From Mobilitalea sp. (GTDB lineage Bacteria; Bacillota_A; Clostridia; Lachnospirales; Lachnospiraceae), in NCBI GenBank assembly GCA_029974875.1, contig JARKQP010000537.1, forward strand, positions 1 through 25,998: a DNA stretch of 25,998 nucleotides, given 5' to 3'. The notes beneath the pieces were generated by a model. The model ran no database searches and was not told where the DNA came from. It saw nothing but the letters and a program-made list of their open reading frames with translations. Numbering within the stretch: the first letter of the stretch is position 1; each line of letters begins with the position of its first letter. Shown in pieces: positions 17,137-24,262 of this stretch. The position numbers and the translations under genes were made by a program.

Positions 17137-18540
17137 ATGAAGGGTATGAAAAAAAGAGCAAATATTATATTTGTGCTATCTGATCAGCATCGCTTTTGCG
17201 ATACTGGTTATATTGGTAATACGGAGGTGGAAACACCAAATCTGGATAATTTGGCAAAGGAAGGAGCCTATTTCTCAGCCGCATATTCAACATGTCCTCT
17301 TTGCGTGCCAGCGCGTGGGTGTATTATTACGGGACTACATGCATTAAAGCATGGTGCAGCTGCGAATGATCTGCCTATTTATCCCAGCAGTTCTTCAATA
17401 GCACATGTTTTAAATGATGCTGGTTATGATACCGCCTATATTGGTAAGTGGCACTTAGCTGGTGCTCCTCGTGACCAGTTTGTTACCCACTATAACCGTA
17501 TGGGGTTTAAGTATTGGCGCGCGAATAACTGTAATCATAAATATCTGAATGGGTATTTTGATGATAACAATAATATAAGACATAAAATGGTGGGGTATGC
17601 TCCTGTTGGTGAAACAGATGAAGCTATAAAGTTTATGGAGAATAGAAAGAATACAGAAAATCCTTTCGCTATGTTTCTGTGTTTTGGCCCCCCACATGAT
17701 CCTTATTACGATTTACCAGAGGGTGATTTGGAACGATATAATTCAAAAAAATTAACGCTACGAGGTAATTATGGTCTGGAACCAATGCATGATAAATCGA
17801 GATATATGAAGTTTGAGGTTGAAAAATGTTATGCAGGTTATTATGCACATATACACCAAATTGATCTGCAAATTGGACGCTTAATTACATGGTTAAAGGA
17901 GAATGATGAATACGAAAATACAATTTTTGTTTATACATCTGATCATGGAGACATGCTGGGTAGCCATGGGTTTTTGAATAAGCAACTTTACTTTGATGAA
18001 AGTGCTCGTATACCGTTTGTTATTTCCTGGCCTGGTCATATTGTTCCGGGTGAGAGAAAACAGCCACTTTCTTTGATTGATATTGCTCCTTCTCTCCTTG
18101 GACTAGTAGAACTGGAATTTGATCAACAGATTGATGGTGTGGATAATAGTAATGTAATGTTGGACAAGGATGAAAAGGTGAATGATTATGTATATTTCTA
18201 CAGTTATGTACCCTGCCATCAGGCAATGGGAAGAGAAATCCAATCATGGCGCGCGATAAGTGATGGACATTATATGTATGCAGTCGACCAGCTGAGGAAT
18301 CCAATCTGCATGTACGATATGGAAAAAGATCCTTTGCAGCTCGAAAATTTAAAGGACAGCAAAGAATATGAAGAGATACGAAATAGCTTATCGGATTTTC
18401 TGGATAGTGAAGTAGAAAAACATGATGGTTATATTCATTGGGAACTACTTCTTGATAAATATAGGTTAAAGGAGGCGTGGGATGAAAGTGAAGCTTATTT
18501 TAAAAATTATTTTATGGAATTGCAGGGTATAAAAAAGTAA
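17137..18540 (+). CDS. Cys-type sulfatase (family S1), first copy
   Basis: 467 residues, cytoplasmic because no signal peptide is present. Type I sulfatases remove sulfate esters using a formylglycine made from Cys. The N-terminus has ANIIFVLSDQHR with metal ligands Asp16 and Gln17, and STCPLCVPARGCIITG, where Cys56-x-Pro-x-Arg60 is the modification motif. KWHLAG and the second metal site TSDHGDMLGSHG (Asp269, His270) follow in the usual order, and the C-terminal subdomain is complete. AGGAGTCG lies upstream of ATG; ATG 17146 is a possible alternative. The Cys form needs a radical-SAM maturase, which is not in the window. Neighbours suggest a sulfated rhamnoglycan fragment as substrate; this is inference. 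Confidence 0.94.
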   Translation: MKGMKKRANIIFVLSDQHRFCDTGYIGNTEVETPNLDNLAKEGAYFSAAYSTCPLCVPARGCIITGLHALKHGAAANDLPIYPSSSSIAHVLNDAGYDTAYIGKWHLAGAPRDQFVTHYNRMGFKYWRANNCNHKYLNGYFDDNNNIRHKMVGYAPVGETDEAIKFMENRKNTENPFAMFLCFGPPHDPYYDLPEGDLERYNSKKLTLRGNYGLEPMHDKSRYMKFEVEKCYAGYYAHIHQIDLQIGRLITWLKENDEYENTIFVYTSDHGDMLGSHGFLNKQLYFDESARIPFVISWPGHIVPGERKQPLSLIDIAPSLLGLVELEFDQQIDGVDNSNVMLDKDEKVNDYVYFYSYVPCHQAMGREIQSWRAISDGHYMYAVDQLRNPICMYDMEKDPLQLENLKDSKEYEEIRNSLSDFLDSEVEKHDGYIHWELLLDKYRLKEAWDESEAYFKNYFMELQGIKK

Positions 18541-18579
18541 TAACCCAATAATGTGAGAAATTAGTTGAGGTGAGAAAAA

Positions 18580-19042
18580 ATGGCACAGGAGCTTATTTTT
18601 GAAGCGAAAAAATTAACAAAACACTTTGGATCACCGTTGCACTGATTTTAAGGTATATAGAGGACAGATTACCGGTTTGATTGGTGAAAATGGTTCTGGT
18701 AAATCTACCATAACATTAATCGCTGCAGGTATGCAGCCAGCGACGGAGGGAGAGATGTTCTTTAATGGACAGCCCCATAAGCCTGTAAGCATGATTGATG
18801 GAGCAAAAGCAGGAATTGGAATTATCGTGCAGGAACAGGGAACAGTTTCCGGACTTACCATTGCACAAAATATTTTCTTGGGTGAAGAGAATAAGTTCAG
18901 AGCCATGGGTGTTATCAACTCTTCCAAAATGAATAAAGCTGCAATAGTAGCATTGGAGGAGATTGGCTTTACTGGTATGGATCCGTCTATGCTGGTTGAT
19001 ATGTTAAATATACAGGACAAGGAGAACAATGATGAAACGTAG
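18580..19042 (+). pseudogene. Frameshifted, truncated sugar ABC ATPase (RbsA-like)
   Basis: ATG 18580 (GAGGTGAG upstream) opens MAQELIFEAKKLTKHFG, then the frame is lost near 18635-18645 and stops at a TGA. The second frame resumes with TDFKVYRGQITGLIGENGSGKST (Walker A) and VVQE-like IIVQEQGTVSGLTIAQNIFLGEE, and ends at VDMLNIQDKENNDET, at the place where the NBD1 signature helix should begin. Walker B of NBD1 and the whole second NBD are missing. It resembles NBD1 of the intact ATPase at 6380 (the shared VQExGT/GxT/AxN/FLG pattern) but is clearly a diverged paralog. Its last codons overlap the start of sulfatase 2, whose ribosome site AAGGAG lies inside it. Confidence 0.85.
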
Positions 19043-20558
19043 TAATGAGCAACCCAATATTTTATATCTTATGTGTGATCAATACAGATTTGATTGCATA
19101 CAGGCATTAGGAAACAGTCGGGTTAAGACACCCAATATTGATCGAATAGCATCAAAGGGAGTTGTTTTTGACCATGCGTACTCTACGTGCCCGGTTTGTA
19201 TACCTGCCAGATATACATTACGTACTGGATGTGAGCCTAATCGTACAGGATGCTATCAAAACGAACCATTAAGACCAATGGATGGACTACCTGAAAATAT
19301 TTACGACAGGTGTGGAGAATACCTTTCCCAGGCAATGTCTAATCTTGGGTACCGAACTTTTGGAATAGGAAAATTTCACACAATTCCTGCGATGGATTAT
19401 GTCGGATTCGATGTGCAGATGAACACTGAAGAAATGTGGAGGAATAAAGAGGAGCGCGAAAAAGATGCATATGCTCGATTCATTTATAATGAGCATCCTG
19501 AATACAATCATATTGAACAGCTTCATGGTGAAAGAACAAACATGTATTATATGCCACAAACAAGTGCTTTACCAGCAGAGTTGACGGTTGAGGCATTTGT
19601 TGCAGATAAGGCAGTCGAACAAATAAGAGGGGGGGATGAAAAACCATACTTTGGATTCGTATCCTTCATTGGTCCACATCCACCACTTGCACCACCGATT
19701 CCATATAATCGAATGTATAATCCGGATGCAATGCCGGTACCAATTAAAAGTGATATTGCAATTGATTTTATGGACGAACAGATCCCCTTTATGAATTATC
19801 TCACATGGTCAAATGATTTAAGTGAATCAACCATTCAAAATCTATGGGCTCATTATTTTGGGGAAATTTCATATATTGACAGCTGCATTGGTAAGATTCT
19901 TGATGAAATTGAGCGCAGTGAGAGTGAAAGAGATACTGTAATTTGTTTTTTTGCAGACCATGGAGATCATATGGGAGATCATCATGCTTGGCAGAAAGAA
20001 AGTTTTTTTGAAGCATCCGCAAGGATTCCTTTCATTTTGTATTGCCCAGAAAAATGGGAGGCACAAATATCTCATCAATTAACATGTCTTACAGATTTGT
20101 TTGGTATTGCAACAGAACTGGGAGGGAAGCAGCAGTTAAAAGACGGATGGCCAGTTTTAGGAGCTTTGAGTGACTCGTCAAAAGAGAGAGAAGAACTATT
20201 TGCGGTGTACGGAAGACCGGGAACGCGACAATTTAAAATTATGTGTAGATGGAAACAATGGAAGTACATTTATTTTGCAAATGGTGGACTTGAACAGTTA
20301 TTTTGTACGGATGAAGATCCAAACGAACTTATTAACTATGATAGAACCAATGTAGAAATAAAGAATATGCTTAGAAAAAAATCGATTGATTTTTGCCATA
20401 GGCCAGGCTTGCAACAAGCAATAGAAGGAGAAGAATTTATTGCCCATGAGTTTAAGCCTAGGGATCTGGTGCGTCTCATGCAATTTGATATGTCGGCAGA
20501 TATTAAAGAATTTGAATACAATTATGATTTGAACAATTATTTTTCGATGAGATTTTAG
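19029..20558 (+). CDS. Cys-type sulfatase (family S1), second copy
   Basis: 509 residues, no signal peptide. QPNILYLMCDQYR holds metal ligands Asp17 and Gln18; STCPVCIPARYTLRTG holds the formylglycine motif Cys57-x-Pro-x-Arg61. FVSFIGPHPPLAPP and the second metal site FFADHGDHMGDHH are intact, followed by the C-terminal subdomain, so the enzyme looks functional. Two ATGs (19029, 19032) follow AAGGAG by 4 and 7 bases; the second has the better spacing. Sequence differs strongly from the first sulfatase outside the motifs, so the two probably cleave different sulfate positions. It overlaps the ABC ATPase remnant by 14 bases, a junction that looks like a deletion endpoint. Confidence 0.94.
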   Translation: MMKRSNEQPNILYLMCDQYRFDCIQALGNSRVKTPNIDRIASKGVVFDHAYSTCPVCIPARYTLRTGCEPNRTGCYQNEPLRPMDGLPENIYDRCGEYLSQAMSNLGYRTFGIGKFHTIPAMDYVGFDVQMNTEEMWRNKEEREKDAYARFIYNEHPEYNHIEQLHGERTNMYYMPQTSALPAELTVEAFVADKAVEQIRGGDEKPYFGFVSFIGPHPPLAPPIPYNRMYNPDAMPVPIKSDIAIDFMDEQIPFMNYLTWSNDLSESTIQNLWAHYFGEISYIDSCIGKILDEIERSESERDTVICFFADHGDHMGDHHAWQKESFFEASARIPFILYCPEKWEAQISHQLTCLTDLFGIATELGGKQQLKDGWPVLGALSDSSKEREELFAVYGRPGTRQFKIMCRWKQWKYIYFANGGLEQLFCTDEDPNELINYDRTNVEIKNMLRKKSIDFCHRPGLQQAIEGEEFIAHEFKPRDLVRLMQFDMSADIKEFEYNYDLNNYFSMRF

Positions 20559-20888
20559 CAAAATTTTATAGAACAATGAATCCAAGAATAAATCTAATTA
20601 TAGGGGTTATTATGGACACGAAATTAAGTAATAAGACAATTTGAGGCTATGCTCTTTCACAAGGTGGGGATACATGCTAATTCAGGCTACTGTAGCAAGT
20701 TATTCCACGGTGCACTTGACATGAGCCACGTTCGGATGTGGTTATACGGCAATGCCGCCAGGAGATAGAGATTCCTTGCCTTGGATACAAGCTATGGTTG
20801 TATTAAAGGTGTTTATTAGATCACCTGTTATATGCGATTCCAAGAAAAAAGTCCTGGTTCTTATTTTGTTTAGGAACATGGGCTTTTT
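20559..20888. other. Unexplained stretch between sulfatase 2 and the IS remnant
   Basis: 330 bases without a convincing gene. A plus-strand frame from about 20617 gives MLFHKVGIHANS and then LFHGALDMSHVRMWLYGN and stops at 20766; a shift of frame continues RDSLPWIQAMVVLKVFI to about 20890. It may be a decayed coding or mobile-element remnant, but I do not recognise the family. An imperfect hairpin with a T-run closes it (20856-20890). Confidence 0.4.
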
Positions 20889-20890
20889 TT
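20856..20890 (+). terminator. Imperfect hairpin with T-run before the IS remnant
   Basis: GTCCTGGTTCT pairs imperfectly with AGGAACATGGGC and is followed by seven T (20884-20890). It would end transcription coming from sulfatase 2, although the T-run touches the left repeat of the IS remnant. Confidence 0.5.
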
Positions 20891-21412
20891 ATTAACTTAC
20901 TCAAACTTCACACTTGGAACGAAAGGAATTCCTGTCATTGAAATCTACCAGTACTTGTTTTTGTTGATTTTTTCTAACAGAAGCATGTATATGAACATGC
21001 TCACCGGGCGAAATACTCCCACCTTTGCCAAAGATACGGTTTACCGTTTTATGAAAATGATTCATATCAACTGGATTCGTTTCACTTCTGTACCCTGCTT
21101 TAGAATCATCAAGGATGCTATTCTGCCTTTGGATAATAAAGACAGAGTAAATGTCCTCATTATCGATGATTCGATGTTTGAACGAAACCGTTCAAGGAAA
21201 GTTGAACTATACGTTCTTTTTGATAGCTGGTAGCTGGTTTACATCGCCCAGTACAATACATGCCGTGAAAGGGATTGGCTATGATGTTATTGGTATGGTA
21301 AAGAAAACACCAAAAAACCGGGTTGAACATTGACAACTTAATTACTGCCAGGTATTGAATTTTCAAGGTGTGCATAGCTAAAATCTATGTGCGAAGTTGA
21401 GTAATTTAATAA
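20889..21412 (+). mobile_element. Collapsed insertion sequence, IS4-type, with both terminal repeats
   Basis: About 524 bases bounded by imperfect inverted repeats. The left end (20889-20917) contains TTATTAA, TTACTCA, ACTTC and CAC in order; the right end (21385-21412), read on the minus strand, contains the same blocks TTATTAA, TTACTCA, ACTTC, CAC with single mismatches and one missing base. Between them lies a broken transposase. Intact members of this DDE group are usually well over 1 kb, so most of the element has been deleted. No clear target-site duplication could be assigned. Confidence 0.75.
20898..21333 (+). pseudogene. Transposase remnant with internal deletion and 7-bp duplication
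   Basis: The frame reads GTKGIPVIEIYQYLF, NRSMYMNMLTGRNTPTFAKD, YRFMKMIHINWIRF, and VNVLIIDDSMFERNRSRKVEL, with the first catalytic Asp of a DDE transposase in LIIDDSMFE. KVEL is joined directly to YVLFDSW, which in intact relatives lies far downstream, so a large middle part is deleted. After DSW a tandem copy of TAGCTGG (21224-21230 and 21231-21237) creates a TAG stop and shifts the frame. Removing one copy restores FTSPSTIHAVKGIGYDVIGM and VKKTPK up to 21333. The C-terminal part with the catalytic Glu is absent. Confidence 0.8.
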
Positions 21413-21419
21413 GAAAGGA

Positions 21420-21446
21420 ATGATGTTTAAGTACTATAAACATCAT
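21420..21446. promoter_or_regulatory. Palindrome just upstream of the second AraC gene
   Basis: Perfect 10-bp inverted repeat: ATGATGTTTA (21420-21429) and TAAACATCAT (21437-21446) with a 7-base loop, ending 16 bases before ATG 21463. It overlaps the likely leader and could be an autoregulatory operator or an RNA hairpin that hides the ribosome site. Confidence 0.5.
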
Positions 21447-21462
21447 ATTGGGAAAAAGACCG

Positions 21463-22404
21463 ATGCTTGATTATGAAAATATCCCTTACGTAATAAGAGA
21501 GGAGGGGATTAAGCAAAGCCCCATAAGAAAAATATCAAAAGATGGAACCTTACACTTTAAACAAGTTAATGAAAGATATGGAAATTTTCCTGATTCAGGC
21601 AGCTGTCTTCCGGTTATTTTTATTGATACCCGGGAAATCCCAATTACATTTCATAAGCATGATTACTTGGAAATAGTTTGTGTACTTGAAGGAAAACTTT
21701 TGTCAAAAAGCAGGACGGATGTTGTTAACTTGCAAAAAGGAGACATATGGATAACGAATATTAACTCAGAGCATGCACTTGCATGCTCTGATGGTCAGGC
21801 TACAATTGTTAATATCTGTGTTCCAATAGAAATTTTTGAAGAAGGAATTTTAAAAGAATTTTATGAAGAAACCGGTACATTGACAGATTTTATAAAAGGT
21901 AAAAGTGCGTCAAAAGAATATCTTTATTTCGTATATAGCGAAAATCATATATATAAACGAATTATTGATTACATATTGTTGGAAGCAAACTCAAAGAGAG
22001 AAACACATTCACATTTGCAAGCACTACTACTTCTTCTAGTAGCTGAATTATCAGCAGAACAAAAAACAAGAACAGATGCTTCTAATAATAAGATGGTAGA
22101 AATTTTGACATTCATGGAAAAAAATTATGCCACTATTTCTATGAAAGATATTGCAGAACATTTTAATTATACAGAAAATTATCTGACAAAATTCATTAAA
22201 AAAAGTACAGGGCAAAATGCATCGCAATTGTTAATTGAGCTAAGACTGACGAAAGCATGTGAATTGCTGGCAGATACAGATTATCCCGTCGAAGAAATAG
22301 CATACAATATTGGCTATAAAAGTAGCGGTTATTTTTATAATCTATTTAAAAAGACTTATCATATAACACCTGTTCAATATCGTGAAATGAATAGTATATA
22401 TTAA
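21463..22404 (+). CDS. AraC-family regulator with cupin sensor domain, island copy
   Basis: 313 residues from ATG 21463; a TTG at 21448 in frame would lie next to the palindrome and is less likely. The ribosome site is weak (GGGAAAAAG). The cupin-like sensor is seen in ITFHKHDYLEIVCVLEGKLL and LQKGDIWITNINSEHALAC. The C-terminal domain has two helix-turn-helix motifs: SMKDIAEHFNYTENYLTKFIKK and PVEEIAYNIGYKSSGYFYNLFKKTY, then TPVQYREM. It is AT-rich like the other island genes and is the natural candidate regulator for rhamnosidase, MFS and sulfatases. A terminator follows directly. Confidence 0.94.
   Translation: MLDYENIPYVIREEGIKQSPIRKISKDGTLHFKQVNERYGNFPDSGSCLPVIFIDTREIPITFHKHDYLEIVCVLEGKLLSKSRTDVVNLQKGDIWITNINSEHALACSDGQATIVNICVPIEIFEEGILKEFYEETGTLTDFIKGKSASKEYLYFVYSENHIYKRIIDYILLEANSKRETHSHLQALLLLLVAELSAEQKTRTDASNNKMVEILTFMEKNYATISMKDIAEHFNYTENYLTKFIKKSTGQNASQLLIELRLTKACELLADTDYPVEEIAYNIGYKSSGYFYNLFKKTYHITPVQYREMNSIY
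21767..21790. repeat. Perfect 24-base palindrome inside the AraC coding region
   Basis: Arms CAGAGCATGCA (21767-21777) and TGCATGCTCTG (21780-21790) are exact complements around a 2-base centre. The codons read SEHALACS and show no unusual residues for a cupin domain. Confidence 0.7.
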
Positions 22405-22407
22405 GAA

Positions 22408-22443
22408 TTGGAACTATAAGTAAAAGCTTATAGTTCCTTATTT
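22408..22443 (+). terminator. Terminator of the island AraC gene
   Basis: Perfect 11-bp stem GGAACTATAAG (22410-22420) and CTTATAGTTCC (22427-22437) with a 6-base loop, followed by TTATTTG. It starts 6 bases after the AraC stop. Confidence 0.8.
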
Positions 22444-22489
22444 GTGTAATAGAAAATTCTTCCGTAAGGAGGAAGCAGGAATTAAAATA

Positions 22490-22506
22490 GCCCGCTTGAA
22501 GCGGGC
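22490..22506. repeat. Short GC-rich hairpin
   Basis: GCCCGC (22490-22495) and GCGGGC (22501-22506) with a tiny loop. The tail looks more terminator-like on the minus strand (TATTTTAATT). It lies at the right edge of the AT-rich segment. Confidence 0.4.
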
Positions 22507-22520
22507 ATGAAAAACGGACA

Positions 22521-22850
22521 GTGATTAGAATGAGGGGCAGGGGAGTTGAAGTGTCGAAGACATTTTTTTTAATTGCCGCTGTTATTTATGCGGTTGGATA
22601 CGGTTCCGTTCAGCCTGCATTGAATACGATTGTCATTTCACTGTGCCCACCTCACAAGCGGGGAGCAGCAAATGCGATCTCTTTTACCTCATTGGATCTC
22701 GGAATTGGACTTGGAGCCTTTGTGTGGAGGCTGGTCTCGCAGAACTGGGGATACCCCACAATTTATTTGGGCTGTACCGGATTCATGCTGCTGGCAGTTC
22801 TGGCATATTTATTAATGTTTCGGAGGAAGGGAAAGAATGAAAAGCTATGA
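22521..22850 (+). pseudogene. C-terminal fragment of an MFS transporter
   Basis: About 109 codons from a GTG with no convincing ribosome site; an in-frame stop lies just upstream at 22488. It starts inside a membrane protein: FFLIAAVIYAVGYGSVQPAL, the MFS cytoplasmic-loop motif SLCPPHKRGAANAISF, then LDLGIGLGAFVWRLVSQ and YPTIYLGCTGFMLLAVLAYL, corresponding to the last four or so helices. The first two thirds are missing. GC content is higher than in the island, so this is probably the surviving tail of a resident MFS gene. It overlaps the small ORF at 22837 by 14 bases. Confidence 0.85.
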
Positions 22851-23001
22851 GGAAATCAAAAAGGAGCTTCAGCTTGTTGCAGGTTTCCAGAGGGAGGAGT
22901 TAAAAAGAGAGAAGTAAAAGGAAAACGGTACTCTCGAAAAGGAGTCAAAAAGAGTACTGGATTTCATTAAAAAGAAGCTTGATTTTCTGAAAGACTGGTA
23001 A
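22837..23001 (+). pseudogene. Small Lys/Glu-rich ORF with an in-frame stop
   Basis: ATG 22837 has a good GGAGGAAGG site and overlaps the MFS tail, so it looks translationally coupled. The first 26 codons (MKSYEEIKKELQLVAGFQRE, then ELKREK) end at TAA 22915-22917, but the same frame continues for 27 codons with similar composition, ending LDFIKKKLDFLKDW and TAA at 22999-23001. Predicted highly charged helix or coiled coil. Either a 54-residue protein broken by a nonsense change or a 26-residue peptide. The family is not recognised. Confidence 0.45.
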
Positions 23002-23092
23002 AGAATGCAAAATAAGTAAACGGTTTTGAAAATTAGAAAAGACAATTGCCTAGGTGAAACTTTGGTTAGCAAATAAATAGAATATAAGATGA

Positions 23093-23125
23093 ATAAAAGT
23101 CACTTTCATAACAAGTGACTTTTAT
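23093..23125. terminator. Hairpin terminator ahead of thyA
   Basis: Perfect 12-bp stem ATAAAAGTCACT (23093-23104) and AGTGACTTTTAT (23114-23125) with a 9-base loop. The A and T tracts at the two feet suit termination on either strand. Confidence 0.65.
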
Positions 23126-23188
23126 AATGTGGGAATAAGGAATAAGTACTTAATGGATATTAATATTGTGAACAGATTTTTTATTTTC

Positions 23189-23217
23189 TTGCTTTGGTTG
23201 TTTTAGTGAGTTAAAAT
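23189..23217 (+). promoter_or_regulatory. Putative thyA promoter
   Basis: TTGCTT (23189-23194) and TAAAAT (23212-23217) separated by 17 bases, about 90 bases before the thyA start. Confidence 0.5.
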
Positions 23218-23308
23218 AGATAACTAGAAATAGATGCACTGAAACAGGATAGAGAGGAGAAGTCTTTCGGAAGAGTGTGTGATTTCTCCTAAAGATTGGA
23301 GGATTAGT

Positions 23309-24157
23309 ATGAGTCAGGCAGATAACATATTTATAGAAATGTGCAGAGATATATTAGAAAACGGTGTCAGTACAGAGGGAGAGAAAGTGCGTCCAAAGTG
23401 GGAGGATGGCTCCTTTGCTTATACCATAAAAAAGTTTGGCGTTGTAAATCGATATGATTTATCAAAGGAATTTCCCGCATCTACTCTGCGAAAAACAGCC
23501 TTTAAGAGCTGTATCGATGAGCTGCTTTGGATATGGCAGAAGAAATCCAGCAATATTCATGACCTAAACAGTCATATTTGGGATGCCTGGGCAGACGAAG
23601 ACGGTTCCATAGGAAAGGCCTATGGTTATCAGCTAGCAGTAAAACACAAATACAAAGAAGGCGAAATGGATCAGGTGGATCGCGTAATCTACGATCTGAA
23701 AAATAATCCATACAGTCGTAGAATAATGACAAACATCTATGTTCACCAGGACTTGCATGAGATGAGACTGTATCCCTGCGCCTACAGCATGACCTTCAAT
23801 GTCACAAAGAAAAAGAACAACGAAAAACTAACTCTCAACGGAATCTTAAACCAGCGGTCCAATGACATCCTGGCAGCAAACAGCTGGAATGTATGCCAAT
23901 ACTCCGTACTGCTCCATATGCTGGCACAAGTCTGTGACTTTGAGGTAGGAGAATTAGTACATGTTATCGCAGATGCCCATATCTATGATCGTCACATCCC
24001 AATCATCCAGGAGCTCATCCAGCGCCCAACCTACGAAGCACCAACTTTTTGGATGAACCCGGGCATAAAAGACTTCTACCGGTTCACAGTGGAGGATTTC
24101 GAACTGCGTAACTACCAGCATGGATCCAAAGTAGCTCCAATTCCTGTTGCAGTATAA
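23309..24157 (+). CDS. thyA: Thymidylate synthase, divergent ThyA type
   Basis: 282 residues from ATG 23309, which has GGAGG 8 bases upstream; the in-frame GTG at 23279 has none. The enzyme makes dTMP from dUMP with methylene-tetrahydrofolate. Family landmarks: LRKTAFKSCIDELLWIWQK, AWADEDGSIGKAYGYQ, the phosphate-binding Arg pair PYSRRIM, catalytic Cys157 in LYPCAYSMTFNV, LNQRSNDILAANSWNVCQYS and ADAHIYDRHIP. The usual PPCH has become YPCA, and the QRSxD, nucleotide-binding Asn and DAHIY elements are kept with variant neighbours. The folate partner folA follows 105 bases later, so the pair forms one pathway unit. Confidence 0.95.
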   Translation: MSQADNIFIEMCRDILENGVSTEGEKVRPKWEDGSFAYTIKKFGVVNRYDLSKEFPASTLRKTAFKSCIDELLWIWQKKSSNIHDLNSHIWDAWADEDGSIGKAYGYQLAVKHKYKEGEMDQVDRVIYDLKNNPYSRRIMTNIYVHQDLHEMRLYPCAYSMTFNVTKKKNNEKLTLNGILNQRSNDILAANSWNVCQYSVLLHMLAQVCDFEVGELVHVIADAHIYDRHIPIIQELIQRPTYEAPTFWMNPGIKDFYRFTVEDFELRNYQHGSKVAPIPVAV

Positions 24158-24262
24158 AAGGATATTAATTCTTAAATATGACTTACCATAGTTATGTTCA
24201 AAGCGTCATATGAATTCACAACATAAACCTAGAATAACATATACGAAAGGATGGGAGATTCA

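Larger units (their letters stand above)
23002..23308. other. Gene-free AT-rich stretch before thyA
   Basis: 307 bases holding a hairpin (23093-23125) and a likely thyA promoter (23189-23217). No further coding frame or RNA gene is apparent. Confidence 0.6.

Noticed and set aside
20640..20770. Group II intron domain in the stretch after sulfatase 2
   Set aside because: A GAGCCAC/GTGGTTA stem is visible, but the domain V pattern and a reverse transcriptase are missing.
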